The notes beneath the pieces were generated by a model. It was not told the DNA's origin. It did not search any database and worked only from the letters and a program-made list of their open reading frames with translations. From assembly GCA_015680685.1 (NCBI GenBank), contig MNCI01022141.1, positions 224,739-288,738 of the forward strand: a stretch of DNA of 64,000 nucleotides. Reading direction: 5' to 3'. A program made the translations under genes and the position numbers. This stretch comes from Gnetum montanum (lineage: Eukaryota > Streptophyta > Gnetopsida > Gnetales > Gnetaceae). Positions 1 through 9,899 of the stretch are shown here, piece after piece (positions within the stretch are counted from its first letter, which is position 1; each line of letters opens with the position of its first letter).

Positions 1-311
1 TGTGTCCGGTAAGTGGGAACGGATGCTGACGCTAGTTAAATTAGACTTAGATCTTAGTTAGAGTTAGTTTAGTTTTCTCAACCCTTCTCCTGGTAGCATA
101 GAAGATAAGCCGAAAATACCAAAAAAATCACATACCTCAGACTTGCTTAACCATACACCGTGACAATTACAAGCAAGCCTGGGAAGACAACGAACGATTA
201 ACCCCAAGTGTTTCTTGTGGCGTTAAGGCATTTAGTCTGTGGAGTTCGACCGGATCGCGCGTGTACACTCGTTTCGTATGGTTGGGTGTAGGGGTACCTC
301 GCCACTCATCA
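1..311 (+). repeat. LTR 3' portion (GATATC family), cut by window start
   Basis: This is the U5-side end of an LTR. It follows the ends of the LTRs at 2625-3601 and 8314-9351 closely, including the GGAGTTCGACCGGATCG block, the GTATGGTTGGGTGTAGGGG block and the terminal CGCCACTCATCA. No primer-binding site follows position 311, so it is the downstream LTR of an element lying left of the window, or a solo LTR. The U3 with its TATA box is outside the window. Confidence 0.85.
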
Positions 312-1188
312 AGGTAGATCGAATCAATTTGGAAGATAAAGACATGGTAAAGACTCAATACCATATTGTAACTTTTGAAAAAGAAAAGGTCATACCATTG
401 ATCAATGTTGAACCAAAATCAATTTTGAAAGAATACAAGGGCAAACTTCACAAATAGAACAATATATCCCATCATCATCTCACAAGAATACTTAAGAAGA
501 AGAGCAAGGAAATTATGTAGCCTTCAATTCAATTAAATAAATAAAGAAAGATACTTGGGGGATGAATAAGTTCCCCAAATCAAGCCTTTATGAAATAAAG
601 AACACACAAAAATTTATGTGGTTCCCCAAATTGGATACTCCACACTCACAAGATAGATTGTAAGCATACCTCTAGGCTTTGTTGCTCTCAAAAATGTGAT
701 TGAAGGATCCATACCTTGTACAATCTTCAAGCCATGCTCTAGAGTGTTGTACCATAGCAACAATCACTCAATCCCACAAGGTTCTGTTAGGCTTGAAAAT
801 GTGGTTTCAAGGCTTCCACAACCTTTACAATCTTGAGCTCTACACCGAGGTGTTGTACCATAGCACCAAAACTCAATTCCACAAGATCCCACCAAGCTCA
901 AGCACTACAACCCTATAGGGCAACAAGAACAAGAATTACAAGGGATAATTGCAACTCAGTTTGTTGATCCTTGTACAATTAGGTATAGCATACTTTACAA
1001 TAACAAAATGATAAAACAATGAGGAGAAATAGAGAATTCAATGATTACAAATGATTGTACAATAAATACAAAAAGGCTCGCACATTTCCCAATGCACATC
1101 AAGTCTTCTTATAGCTATTGTATTCCTAAATCCATCTTGGAACTCATGCAACAACTAGCTAATAGTCAATAATAGTTGTGGGAGACGT
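312..1188. other. unassigned AT-rich sequence
   Basis: No coding, LTR or RNA signature that I can name. Short open frames at 239-457 and 700-918 have no recognisable domain, and the first begins inside the LTR. The text around 550-950 contains loosely repeated phrases (caatcttcaagccatgctctag and caatcttgagctctacaccg, each followed by gtgttgtaccatagca), which suggests an old unidentified repeat. Confidence 0.4.
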
Positions 1189-1470
1189 CTTTCTTATGCT
1201 TGAGACATGTCTCTAAATTTGCCTTTAATAATGGGAAGACATCTTTGTTTTCTAAAAGACATCTTTCTAAAGTCTCCCATTTGTAAGACATATTTGTCCT
1301 ATGGAAGACATATTTCTCATACTAGCCTTTATTCTGTAAAGACATCTTTACTTCATGAAAAATGTCTTTGTCTGAGAAAGACATGTTGTGTTTCTGAAGA
1401 TATCTTTGTCTTAGTTTACTCCACTTTTGTTAAGACGTCTACTATTTCCCAGAGACATCTTTCTTCCACT
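1189..1470. repeat. degenerate AAGACATCTTT tandem array
   Basis: About a dozen diverged copies of a core close to AAAGACATCTTT, spaced roughly 15-40 bases apart, for example at 1239, 1257, 1288, 1307, 1338 and 1450. The core is nearly self-complementary. The open frame at 1207-1485 is a by-product of the repetition. 1471-1749 shows nothing further. Confidence 0.6.
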
Positions 1471-1749
1471 TTCATTATCTTTTGAATGCATTGCTCCTTA
1501 TCCATAGTCTTGATCTTTTATATGCTTTGATGATGATAACTTTTCTTGTACATCATCTGGTCCTTATCCATGTTCTTTGAATAATCATTTGAATATCATG
1601 TGGATGACCTCCTCCTTTGAGCTCTATGATAGTTCATTCCTTGTCCTCTTTAGTTCATCTTCATTTCTTGTGTACATGGTCCTACAAACACAATAATCAC
1701 ACAACCATGTAAATAACCTTTGACTCCATTTTGCTTAATGTTTTGACAA

Positions 1750-2620
1750 ATGCTAAAACATACTAAAAGGTCCATACTCTACCCATCCAAAAATCAATAA
1801 ATGATATTGAAACAATGGTAGAGAAAATTTGGGATTCCTTGGATGAGAAATTCACTACAGCACTTAAGGTAGTAAAGGAAATACCTAAGCAAGCCTTCCA
1901 CAAAAACAAGGATAAAATGAAGAAAAAGGATAATGGATGTAACAACTATAAGATTAAAGAAAAGGTTGCTATGATAGAGGAAATAATAGACTCAAGCTCA
2001 AAATATAGTATAGGTTGCAAAGTGTGCCAATACAAACATCTTGAGGGATGATGTCTTATCATGATCCACTTACAAGAATCGAGGGCATATGTACTCAATT
2101 TAAAGTTTGTTAAGAAAAAAATGTCTAGGTGCTTACCTTATTGGAAAGCTAATTTTAGATAACTCTACCCACAATTGTACTATCTAAGTAGGGCTTATCC
2201 TCAACCATAAGGATAATATTAGAAATAGTGGCAACAACCAAAACCACGAGGAATGACACTGCCAAGGTAGAAATATCCATATAGATAATCAAATCCCTAT
2301 GGATACTATGTACAATGTCCTATCTCTCCTAGAAATAACTTTTTCCATACTTCCTCTTCCTACTATCAATATGAATACCATAGATCCATTACATCATGCA
2401 TGGATCCTCATCCTCACACATCTCAACTAGTACTAGGTCCCTCATATCAAGCTATTAATCCATCACCACTAGTACCATAACTGACTATGCAAAGAGAACT
2501 ATCTTCATAACCACAATAGAAAGGTGCTACTAGGGTAGTTAATATACATAGCAAGGATCATACTAGTAATACTACATGCAAATCTAGGAAATTCCCTTTC
2601 TTCAAGACAAGTCTAAAAGG
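1750..2620 (+). pseudogene. gag relic of an older gypsy element, left part
   Basis: The frame at 1815-2051 aligns with the C-terminal half of gag in the other elements here: a MVEKIWDSLDEKF-like stretch, a lysine-rich linker, then GCKVCQYKHLEG, which matches the CX2C-H zinc-knuckle block of the element at 17602-24560. The following bases match the proline/glutamine-rich linker up to the insertion point of the element at 2625-9351. The N-terminal gag half and the 5' LTR are missing. The reading resumes at 9361 with the protease part. Several stops and frameshifts rule out a working gene. Confidence 0.75.
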
Positions 2621-2624
2621 TTGG
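2620..2624. repeat. target site duplication, left copy (GTTGG)
   Basis: Five bases before the 5' LTR. The matching five after the 3' LTR (9352-9356) read GTTAG, one mismatch. Gag/protease homology runs on across the element once it is removed, which supports the call. Confidence 0.7.
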
Positions 2625-3601
2625 TGATGGAACACGATATTTCATGGGCCGCGATATCGTGGCCGTCGCGATATCGCATATGCAATATCACGTCTTCCCC
2701 TGCGATATCGCGTACGCGATATTGCGGTGCACCATCATATCTATAAATAAGAGGTAGCTCTCCCTTGTTTCCTCATCCTAGGCTAGAAGTAGGGAAACTC
2801 TGGCAGATTGATCACTCCAGAGATAGAATATTTTCCATGTGCCCGTAGTAGGAGTCCTAAAAGTGAACGTATCTTTATTCGAGCAACATTGTACCTGAAC
2901 ACAAGTTGTGTAGGGCAATAAAGATGAGCTTCTTGGATAAACCTTGCAATGCATGGAATAGGATTTTATTACCTGTTATTTATTACCTTGCAGTAGCATG
3001 GAATCAGTATGAATTGATTACGAACATTTAACGATGTGTATGGATAATCAAGGAACAGATGCTCATCACGATTAGATTCTCTCTCACCCTTATCTCCTAG
3101 TAACGCAGAATGAGTACGACTTGGTTACAAGAATTTAAGGATGTGTACAGATAACCAAGGAACAGATGCGCATCACACTTAGGCTAGTTAAGTGCCTCAG
3201 TACGACCACTTCGAGCACATGCATTACGCGTGGGATCCTAGTAACGATTAGCATTTGGTAACCACGGTTGCATCGATTCAGGGTGTGTATGGTAAGTGGG
3301 AACGGATGCCGATGCTAGGTAATTTAGACTTAGTGCATTAGTTAGAGTTAGTACTTAGTTTCTCAACCCTTTCCTCATCAGTATAGAAGACATAAAACAC
3401 AAAATACCATAAAAATCATATACCTCAGACTTTCTTAACCATACACCCTGACAACTACAAGTAAGTCTGGGAAGACAACGAATAATTAACCCTAAGTGTT
3501 TCATGGGGCGTGTAGGCATTTAGTGTACAGAGTTCGACTGGATTATGCATGCTATGCTCGTATTCGTATGGTTGAGTGTAGGGGTATCTCGCCACTCATC
3601 A
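2625..3601 (+). repeat. 5' LTR (GATATC family)
   Basis: 977 bp, starts TGATGG and ends CATCA. U3 carries GATATC-type repeats at about 2632-2728, followed by the TATA box TATAAAT at 2742-2748. An AATAAAG poly(A)-type signal lies near 2919. The terminal GGGGTATCTCGCCACTCATCA-like end abuts the primer site. Confidence 0.9.
2632..2728. promoter_or_regulatory. U3 array of GATATC palindromes, 5' LTR
   Basis: Three exact GATATC and three one-off copies lie within about 100 bp upstream of the TATA box. The part at 2701-2720 reads CGATATCGCGTACGCGATAT, most of a perfect palindrome. The position just upstream of the core promoter suggests a regulatory role, which is inferred. Confidence 0.7.
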
Positions 3602-3620
3602 TTGGCACCATTTTTGGGGA
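3602..3620 (+). promoter_or_regulatory. primer-binding site, tRNA-Asp-like
   Basis: TTGGCACCATTTTTGGGGA directly follows the LTR. It resembles TGGCGCCGTTGCCGGGG, the complement of the 3' end of plant tRNA-Asp(GUC), the primer type known from Athila/Tat gypsy elements. Several mismatches show decay. Confidence 0.8.
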
Positions 3621-3745
3621 CTAAGTGTTTGTGCACCGAATAGAACATAAAGGATATCACTCACATCGTTGGGAGCCTAAATGAACCTTTGAATTAATTA
3701 ATTAAACAAGAATTTATATAACGGTGAAATAGCACACCGATAACA

Positions 3746-6209
3746 ATGTCTTCTTCTCACAAAAGTAATTTACCACCTAGGACTAATACTAGAGATAGTC
3801 GGCAACATAATACACATAACCAAAATTAGCCAAGTCCTAAACAATACAAGATAGTCTATACTCACCCTGATGAGTATATTCCAAACTTCACCTTTATCCT
3901 CCATCAAGACAAATAGCTACGATGGAGAGATCTACAAGGTAACATCATGTTACCTCCATATTGATCATTCCTTAACATGCTCTTCCATGCTTTGGCACAT
4001 ATTAGCATGACATAATTATTTGCTGAATACATTGCTGAAGACTTTGATATGAGGGATTATCATCCCACACATGCACAATGTGTTAGGGACTTAAGGTAGG
4101 AGAGCCAACATACACTGTTGAAGGGCAAGGTCCCATACGTCCTTAGAAAAATAGGAGATGAGGAACCCCTTATAACGAGTTCTTTAGCAAATTATGTTCC
4201 CCCTCCTAACAATGGCGAGTAGGTAAGGTATCAGAGCCTACGCTAAAAAATCCATAACACTGGTTTTGATCCCCATGAATGCCAACTATTCACGGAAGGA
4301 AAAACAACTCATGCTAAGGATAGGCACTTAGATCGTTATAACGATTAGGGCCGAAGCAGCCAAAGAGAAGGTAAGGAACATTGTCATGGTGATGGTTCTC
4401 CTTCCTCTTATACTTCATCTCACCACTCACCCTTTCCTTCCACATCTGGGCATAGCCATCATGAACATAACGGTGAGGGTAGAGGTAGGAAAGACAAGAG
4501 ACCTCGATGGGAAAGTCGAGAGAGAGGACAAGGGCAAGGATGTAGGGAGAGTAGGGAACCAAGAAGACATCATAGGCTTCATGAAAGAGACGATCATGAC
4601 AAGCCCCTACTCACAACCCAAAGTATTCTTGACATAATGGAGGTTGTTAGGATTCCAACAAGGCACCAAAATATCTCACGTTTTGAAGGGGGATACAATG
4701 CTGATCCACAACATCATTTACAGGCATTCCATGATGCCTGTGCCTTGCAAAATATAGAAAATAAGTGGAAAAAACTTAAGTTGTTCCCAAGGACACTCAC
4801 CAAACAAGCAGAGAATTAGTATCGATCCTTAGAACTGGAAACCATCAGGAGGTGGAGTACGATGCTAGAACTCTTCAACGATAAATATCAGATGTACTCC
4901 AGAGTGTCCAATTTGCATAAGCATATCCAAGGCTAGAAACAAGGTATTTATGAACCCTTGGATGCTGCCATGGCTTGCTATTACACATTGTTACATCGTT
5001 GCCCGAGCCATGGGTACGCTTAGCAGGATCAACTTCGCCACATCGTGGATGGGTTAAGGCATGAAATGAGAAGAACCCTTAGGACTTATGCCCAAGGGAG
5101 ACTATGACAACTTAGAGCCCATGAAGTACATTGCTTGTTGGAACAAGTAGCAAACGAAGAAGGTGAGCTACGCAAAAGGGGAAGTGCGGAAGAATACAAT
5201 CGCGATCCCTCCCTTCGAAAGGAGGGAGTGAAATTCTGTGATGAGGAGGATGAGTCACCACTCAAAGAGTTGGTGAACCAAAAAACCTTGCAAATCTAAA
5301 AATTAACAACCATAGTATCGGCTAAGGTAGATCAGTTATGGGATTTCTTAGACTCCAGACTTGAAAGTGTCTCGGAAATTGTAGGAGAGTCTAAGGAGGA
5401 ATGAAGTAGTGACAAAGGTAAGACCAAGCAGAGAAATTCAAGCCTTGCACATAACAAGGGTAAGGGAAAAATTCCTATTTTCGATGAGGCTATGGACTCT
5501 GACACAGATGATGATGGTGGATGTGAGATCTACTAGTACGACCATCCTAAGGGATGTTGTCCAATTATCTCACATCTACAAGAGTCTGGGGTGTATGCGC
5601 TTAATCCAAAACTCAACCAATGGCAAACACCCCCAAAGGTTACCTTATCCACAAGGTAACCCAATGTAGTTCCACCAACCACTAACATAGTATCCAAGTG
5701 AAACTCCACCACAACCCATCGAATAGCATCAGCAGTGGAAATACCCACAGTCATGGGGGATGCCACCACCGACACAATAGTATCCTTACTGGTAGCCTGA
5801 TCCTTATGGTTATTATGTGCAGTAGCCGGTTTCTCCAGGTGACTCTATGAATCACACAACTCCCCAACATCACTACCAAGTTCAGGAGTACTTTAGGAGG
5901 ACTCTTTCTCCTCCAGGAGGCATCCCACACTCATCCCATCCTCCAACTCCATCTGCACCTCTTCTACCTGTAGTTCCCATACAACCTACTCCAACAATGC
6001 AAGGGGAACACTCTACTCAACCACAACAACATAATGCTATGAGAGCTATAAATATTCAACCTGGTGCTAGTTCTGACAACTATACAAAGAAAAGACCTTT
6101 CTTCAGAATCAGAAGCCTAGACAAACTCTCACAACAACAAGCAGTTGTGCCCATGTACATGCCTCTACCATCTAATGCCTCGAAGCACCCTTCAATCCAA
6201 TTAAGTACA
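3746..6209 (+). pseudogene. gag pseudogene of the 2625-9351 element
   Basis: The ATG at 3746 starts MSSSH, as in the other gag copies at 30546 and 44026. Recognisable parts in order: a YTHPDEY...FTFILHQD block (about 3855-3910), a charged arginine/histidine-rich region (about 4270-4620), and the conserved retrotransposon-gag core at 4637-5290 with FEGGYNADPQHHLQAFHDA, YRSLELE, LELFNDKYQ and RTYAQGRL. Next come the relic of the zinc knuckle (about 5520-5555, second cysteine lost) and a proline/glutamine-rich linker (5640-6100). The frame is broken by many stops, most of them TAG or TGA where related copies have Gln or Trp, and by several frameshifts. Capsid-like function is known for the family; this copy cannot make it. 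Confidence 0.85.
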
Positions 6210-6964
6210 CATACGGTTATGTTAACACATACCATAACCAACTGGATCAAAGTAGGCCACCTTCCAAGAAAACTATCTGACCTTGGAAGCCCCTTAATCT
6301 CTCTACAAATTATTGGAATGCACCACATTAGGCTCTTCTTGACTCAGGTTCCAGAGTTAATTTAATATCATGAGAAATGTATCAAGCCTGGAACCTACCC
6401 CAACTTAAGAAGAGAAACATTCAACTACATCTGGCTGACCAGTCCATCACCATTCACTTAGGATTGGTGGAGGACATCATTACCATTGTGTGTGGTTGGT
6501 TATACCCAGCCAATTTCCTAGTGATTGAAGTTAACAATGAAGGGGGCTTCCCAGTTATAATGGAAAGGCCATGGCTAAGTAAAATAGATGCATACCTAGG
6601 GATCCATGATATTTCCTTGCAGATATCTAAGATAAACATTTATGGAAAGATCAAGAAGAAGAAAGTTTCATGCATCACATACAGTGACACAAAGGGTGAT
6701 GACATGGAAGAATGTTCAGCATTGCTTCCATGTGATCGGTGTGCCCAAGAAACACAACTTCAAAGGTGCTTGTATGTAGCAACCACACCAGTTGTAGACA
6801 CCCTGTGGTTGACAGCTACTAGGAAGAGCAAATTAATATGCACAGAACGAACTGGGGAAACTCATACTAACAAAGAGGGCATAGACACATTGGAATATGA
6901 GCATCGCCAACTTCTACACCTCAACTTAAAGACATCAATGGGGAGAAGTTGGGAACTTTTATGA
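6210..6964 (+). pseudogene. retropepsin-like protease relic
   Basis: Homologous to the better preserved copy at 20244-21074. The active-site block LLDSGS lies at about 6335-6352, in a different frame from the downstream part, so a frameshift separates them. The frame 6377-6964 keeps the C-terminal half, with FLVIEVNNEGGFPVIMERPW in place of the usual II-MGRAW block, then a cysteine-rich tail. It ends about 50 bases before a CATGGGGG tract, exactly where the pol-containing relative at 37348-40117 has the end of integrase. Pol has therefore been lost between these points. Confidence 0.8.
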
Positions 6965-7009
6965 AATTCAAATAGGCACTCATTATTTTGGATCTCTCCC
7001 TTTCCATTC

Positions 7010-7021
7010 AGTCATGGGGGA
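7010..7021 (+). promoter_or_regulatory. internal polypurine-tract copy 1
   Basis: AGTCATGGGGGA lies just after the protease. It matches the tract that precedes the 3' LTR (8301-8313). The same motif sits just after pol in the element at 29573-42742 (40138-40150). Possible internal plus-strand priming site, by inference. Confidence 0.55.
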
Positions 7022-7078
7022 GATGGCCACCTATGTTGATCATTGGAGATCCTCAGTTATTTTTAGTTTTAGTTTTAT

Positions 7079-7256
7079 ACATTTTTGTTTTACAAGTTTT
7101 TATTTTACACATTTTTGTTTTACATGTTTTTCTTTTACAAGTTTTTGTTTTACACATTTTTGTTTTACAAGTTTTTGTTTTACAAATTTTTGTTTTACAC
7201 GTTTTTGTTTTACAAGTTTTTGTTTTACACATTTTTGTTTTGCATGTTTTTGTTTG
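7079..7256. repeat. 15-bp tandem repeat, 12 units
   Basis: Units of the type ACAAGTTTTTGTTTT and ACACATTTTTGTTTT, with a 13-base first unit. Because 15 is a multiple of three, several frames stay open and give FCFTH/FCFTS-like or CKTKT-like repeats on both strands; none of these is a real protein. A short version (about four units) occurs at 40203-40260 in the element at 29573-42742, so the array expanded here. Confidence 0.9.
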
Positions 7257-7516
7257 AGGCTGGAGTTGGAATGAGATTTGCCAAGTCACATTAATCATGA
7301 AATACACAAGGGGCTATACACCACCTTGTTCTTGGGATTCCATTCCATCCTCTTCTCTCCACCCTTCTCTCCGCTATTTACCTCATTGCCGGTTATTTCA
7401 TTAGTATATATTTTGGTAGATACATTATTTTCTTTTTGGTAAATTCTCATGGTTAAGACTTTAACTCTTATTCCAAAGGACATTCCCAGAGCCTATGGAC
7501 TCTTTGAATGTGGGAT

Positions 7517-7565
7517 TGTCAGGGCATTAAGGGTATGAGCTTACTTTGGGGAGTACCCACTGACA
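7517..7565 (+). ncRNA. conserved 3' segment with flanking inverted repeat
   Basis: Copy 1 of five. TGTCAG at 7517-7522 pairs with CTGACA at 7560-7565; between them lies GGCATTAAGGGTATGAGC followed by TTACTTTGGGGAG. The core is among the best conserved noncoding text in the window. A structured RNA is an inference from paired changes between copies (see findings). Confidence 0.5.
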
Positions 7566-7735
7566 TTCCTATTTGGTGCACCAGTTAAATTCTTTCCCTT
7601 GACATTTTGCAATTAATTTTATTTTATTCATTTCCATCTTGACATCTATTTTATCGATGTCCTAGATATCTCTTTTTCTTCCTCTTTCTTGTTCTTATTC
7701 TTTCTCCATTCTCTTGCTACTAGAGGTTCACGATT

Positions 7736-7748
7736 AGTCATGGGGGTA
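7736..7748 (+). promoter_or_regulatory. internal polypurine-tract copy 2
   Basis: AGTCATGGGGGTA, identical to the terminal tract at 8301-8313 and about 565 bases upstream of it. The complete element at 17602-24560 has the same copy at the same distance from its LTR. Confidence 0.5.
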
Positions 7749-7864
7749 CGGGGCCCACTTTTTTCGATTTTATCCTAACCCCTACACCCTCGGTAGTCAT
7801 CATTAATATAACTCTAGATCCATAATTAGCCATACCACAACCCAAAAAATGGACTTACATCAAA

Positions 7865-7929
7865 GCAAGGTATTATCCACATTGAAATTCATTTACCCTT
7901 GCTAATATAAGACTGTGTTATGTGTGCAG
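7865..7929 (+). other. possible 65-nt intron in the 3' region
   Basis: Begins GCAAGG, contains CTAAT near the 3' end and ends TGTGTGCAG followed by ATGG. The counterpart in the 17602-24560 element has the same length and a GTAAGG start. Short for a plant intron and unproven. Confidence 0.3.
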
Positions 7930-8300
7930 ATGGTAATCATGCAATAACGGACTAGATCTAGAAGGAGCACTTGGAATGGAGAAGTGCTGAAGTAGCTATG
8001 TAAGGATCAAGATTGACGATGCGCTTACGAATGGAAAATGAAAGGTGCAATTTGGGCATTGGCAGCAGCAAGATTTCTTCTCTCTTCTTCTCTCCTATTC
8101 TCTCTCCTCTTTTCTCTCAAGCTACCAAATGAGGTCTGATGTCAATGTAATAAGGTGTTCACCCTTGTTGTCATGAACACCAGTCTGTTGTGTCTTCTAA
8201 TGATGATCCATTCACATGTCATTCCATTAGTTTCCATTCAGTCAATAATCCCATACCTTCCTGATATTATTGTAATGAACTCGAGGACAAGTTTTCATTT

Positions 8301-8313
8301 AGTCATGGGGGTA
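8301..8313 (+). promoter_or_regulatory. polypurine tract before 3' LTR
   Basis: AGTCATGGGGGTA ends exactly where the LTR begins (TGATGGG at 8314), the usual position for the plus-strand primer of an LTR retrotransposon. Confidence 0.8.
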
Positions 8314-9351
8314 TGATGGGACGCGATATCGTATGGGCCACGATATCGCATACGTGATATCGCAGTCGTCGCGATATCACAGACGTCGTGATATCACATC
8401 CCTCATGATATCGCGTACGTGATATCGTGTCTTCCCCTGCGATATCGTGTACGCGATATCGCAGTGCGCCATCATATCTATAAATAAGAGGTGACTCTCC
8501 CTTGTCTTCTTATCCTAGGCTAGAAGTAGGAAAACTCTGGTAGATTGATCACTCCAGAGATAGAATATTTTCCATGTGCCCGCAGTAGGAGTGCTAAAAG
8601 TGAACAAATCTTTATTTGAGCAACATTGTACCTAAACACAAGTTATGTACGGTAATAAAGAAGAGCTTCTTAGATAAACCTTGCAGTGCATGGAATAGGA
8701 TTTTATTAACTATTATTTATTACATGTTATTTATTACCTTGCAGTAGCGTGAAATCAGTACAACTTGATTATGAGCATTTAATGATGTGTACAGATAATC
8801 AAGGAATGAATGCTCATCCCGATTAGATTCTCTCTCACCCTTATCTCCTAGTGATGTGGAATGAGTACAACTTGGTTACAAGAATTTAAGGATGTGTACG
8901 GATAACCAAGGAAAAGATGCTCATCGCACTTAGGCTAGTTAAGTGCCTCAATATGACCACTTCGAGCACGTGTGTTATGCATGGGATCCCAGTAATGATT
9001 AGCATTGGTAACCACGGTTGCATCGGTTCAAGGTGTGTACGGTAAGTGGGAACGGATGCTGACACTAGGTAATTTAGACTTAGTGCATTAGTTAGAGTTA
9101 GTACTTAGTTTCTCAACCCTTCCCTCGTTAGTATAGAAGACATAAAACACAAAAGACCATAAAAATCATATACCTTAGACTTGCTTAACCATATACCGTG
9201 ACAACTACAAGTAAGTCTAGGAAAACAACGAATAATTAACCCTAAGTGTTCCATGGGGCGTGTAGGCATTTAGTCTGCGGAGTTCGACCGGATCGTGTGT
9301 GCTATGCTCATATTCGTATGGTTGAGTGTAGGGGTATCTTGCCATTCATCA
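8314..9351 (+). repeat. 3' LTR (GATATC family)
   Basis: 1038 bp, TGATGGG...CATTCATCA. Compared with its 5' partner it is longer in the U3 array and has a small ATTATTTATTACATGTT duplication near 8720. TATA box at 8479-8485. Confidence 0.9.
8322..8463. promoter_or_regulatory. U3 array of GATATC palindromes, 3' LTR
   Basis: Nine exact GATATC hexamers in about 140 bp, joined by GCGTACG/GCATACG-like spacers, against three exact plus three decayed copies in the 5' LTR. The two arrays should have been identical at insertion, so copies were gained or lost afterwards or during reverse transcription. Confidence 0.75.
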
Positions 9352-9356
9352 GTTAG
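9352..9356. repeat. target site duplication, right copy (GTTAG)
   Basis: Pairs with GTTGG at 2620-2624, one mismatch. Confidence 0.7.
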
Positions 9357-9360
9357 TAAA

Positions 9361-9899
9361 GCAAGAACTTCATCTAATTATGTTTTTCCTATGACATATC
9401 CTCTAACCACCACCATTCTTCCACAACAACCAAACCAAAATATTATAATTGTTAAGTTAACTAATAGCATATCATATTGGATAAAGGAGTAGCACTTTCT
9501 AAGAAAAGAATAGATCTTAAGAATCCTTTGATTTATTTACAAATTGTTTAAAATTCACCATGCAAAACTCTACTAGACTCAAGTTTTAGAATTAACTTAA
9601 TATCTTAAGAAACATACAAGGCATGGAATCTACCATCATTAACGAAGTGCAACATAATACTAGAGCTTGCGGATCAATCAATAACCATTTCTTTGGAAGA
9701 GATAGAAGATATGATAAGTACTACTAATGGATGGTCTTATCCAGAAGATTTTCTTGTGATTAATTTCAATAATAATGATAGAGATTGTCCTATCATTATG
9801 GGGAGAGCATGGCTTAGTATAATTGATGCTAGGCTAAGAATGAGAGACTTGTTCTTGGAAATTTCGAAGGAAGATAAGCATAAATTCATACAGATGTAA
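9361..9899 (+). pseudogene. protease relic of the older element, right part
   Basis: Continues the gag relic of 1750-2620 after the insertion. The frame 9693-9899 reads like the C-terminal half of the protease (IIMGRAWLSIIDARL, then LFLEIS), matching 46812-47057 and 20481-21074. The active-site region near 9570-9590 is broken (LLDSSF instead of LLDSGS). After 9900 no clear pol can be read. Confidence 0.75.

Larger units (their letters stand above)
2625..9351 (+). mobile_element. complete nested LTR retrotransposon with gag and protease but no pol
   Basis: A 6.7-kb element with LTRs in direct orientation, a tRNA-Asp-like primer site just after the 5' LTR, a purine-rich CATGGGGG tract just before the 3' LTR and a near-perfect 5-bp target duplication. 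The interior holds gag (from 3746) and an aspartic protease (about 6210-6964), then passes directly into 3' noncoding sequence. RT, RNase H and integrase are absent. It is inserted in the gag-protease linker of an older related element. The LTRs differ visibly, mostly in the U3 repeat array, so the insertion is not recent. Confidence 0.9.

Noticed and set aside
6988-7307. Overlapping long open frames on both strands with pentapeptide repeats
   Set aside because: They are by-products of the 15-bp tandem repeat; no start context, no domain, and all frames are open at once.
8322-8463. GATATC array resembling a CRISPR or satellite
   Set aside because: Units are short, unequally spaced, palindromic and sit inside LTR U3 regions of a plant element; there are no spacers of constant length and no cas genes.
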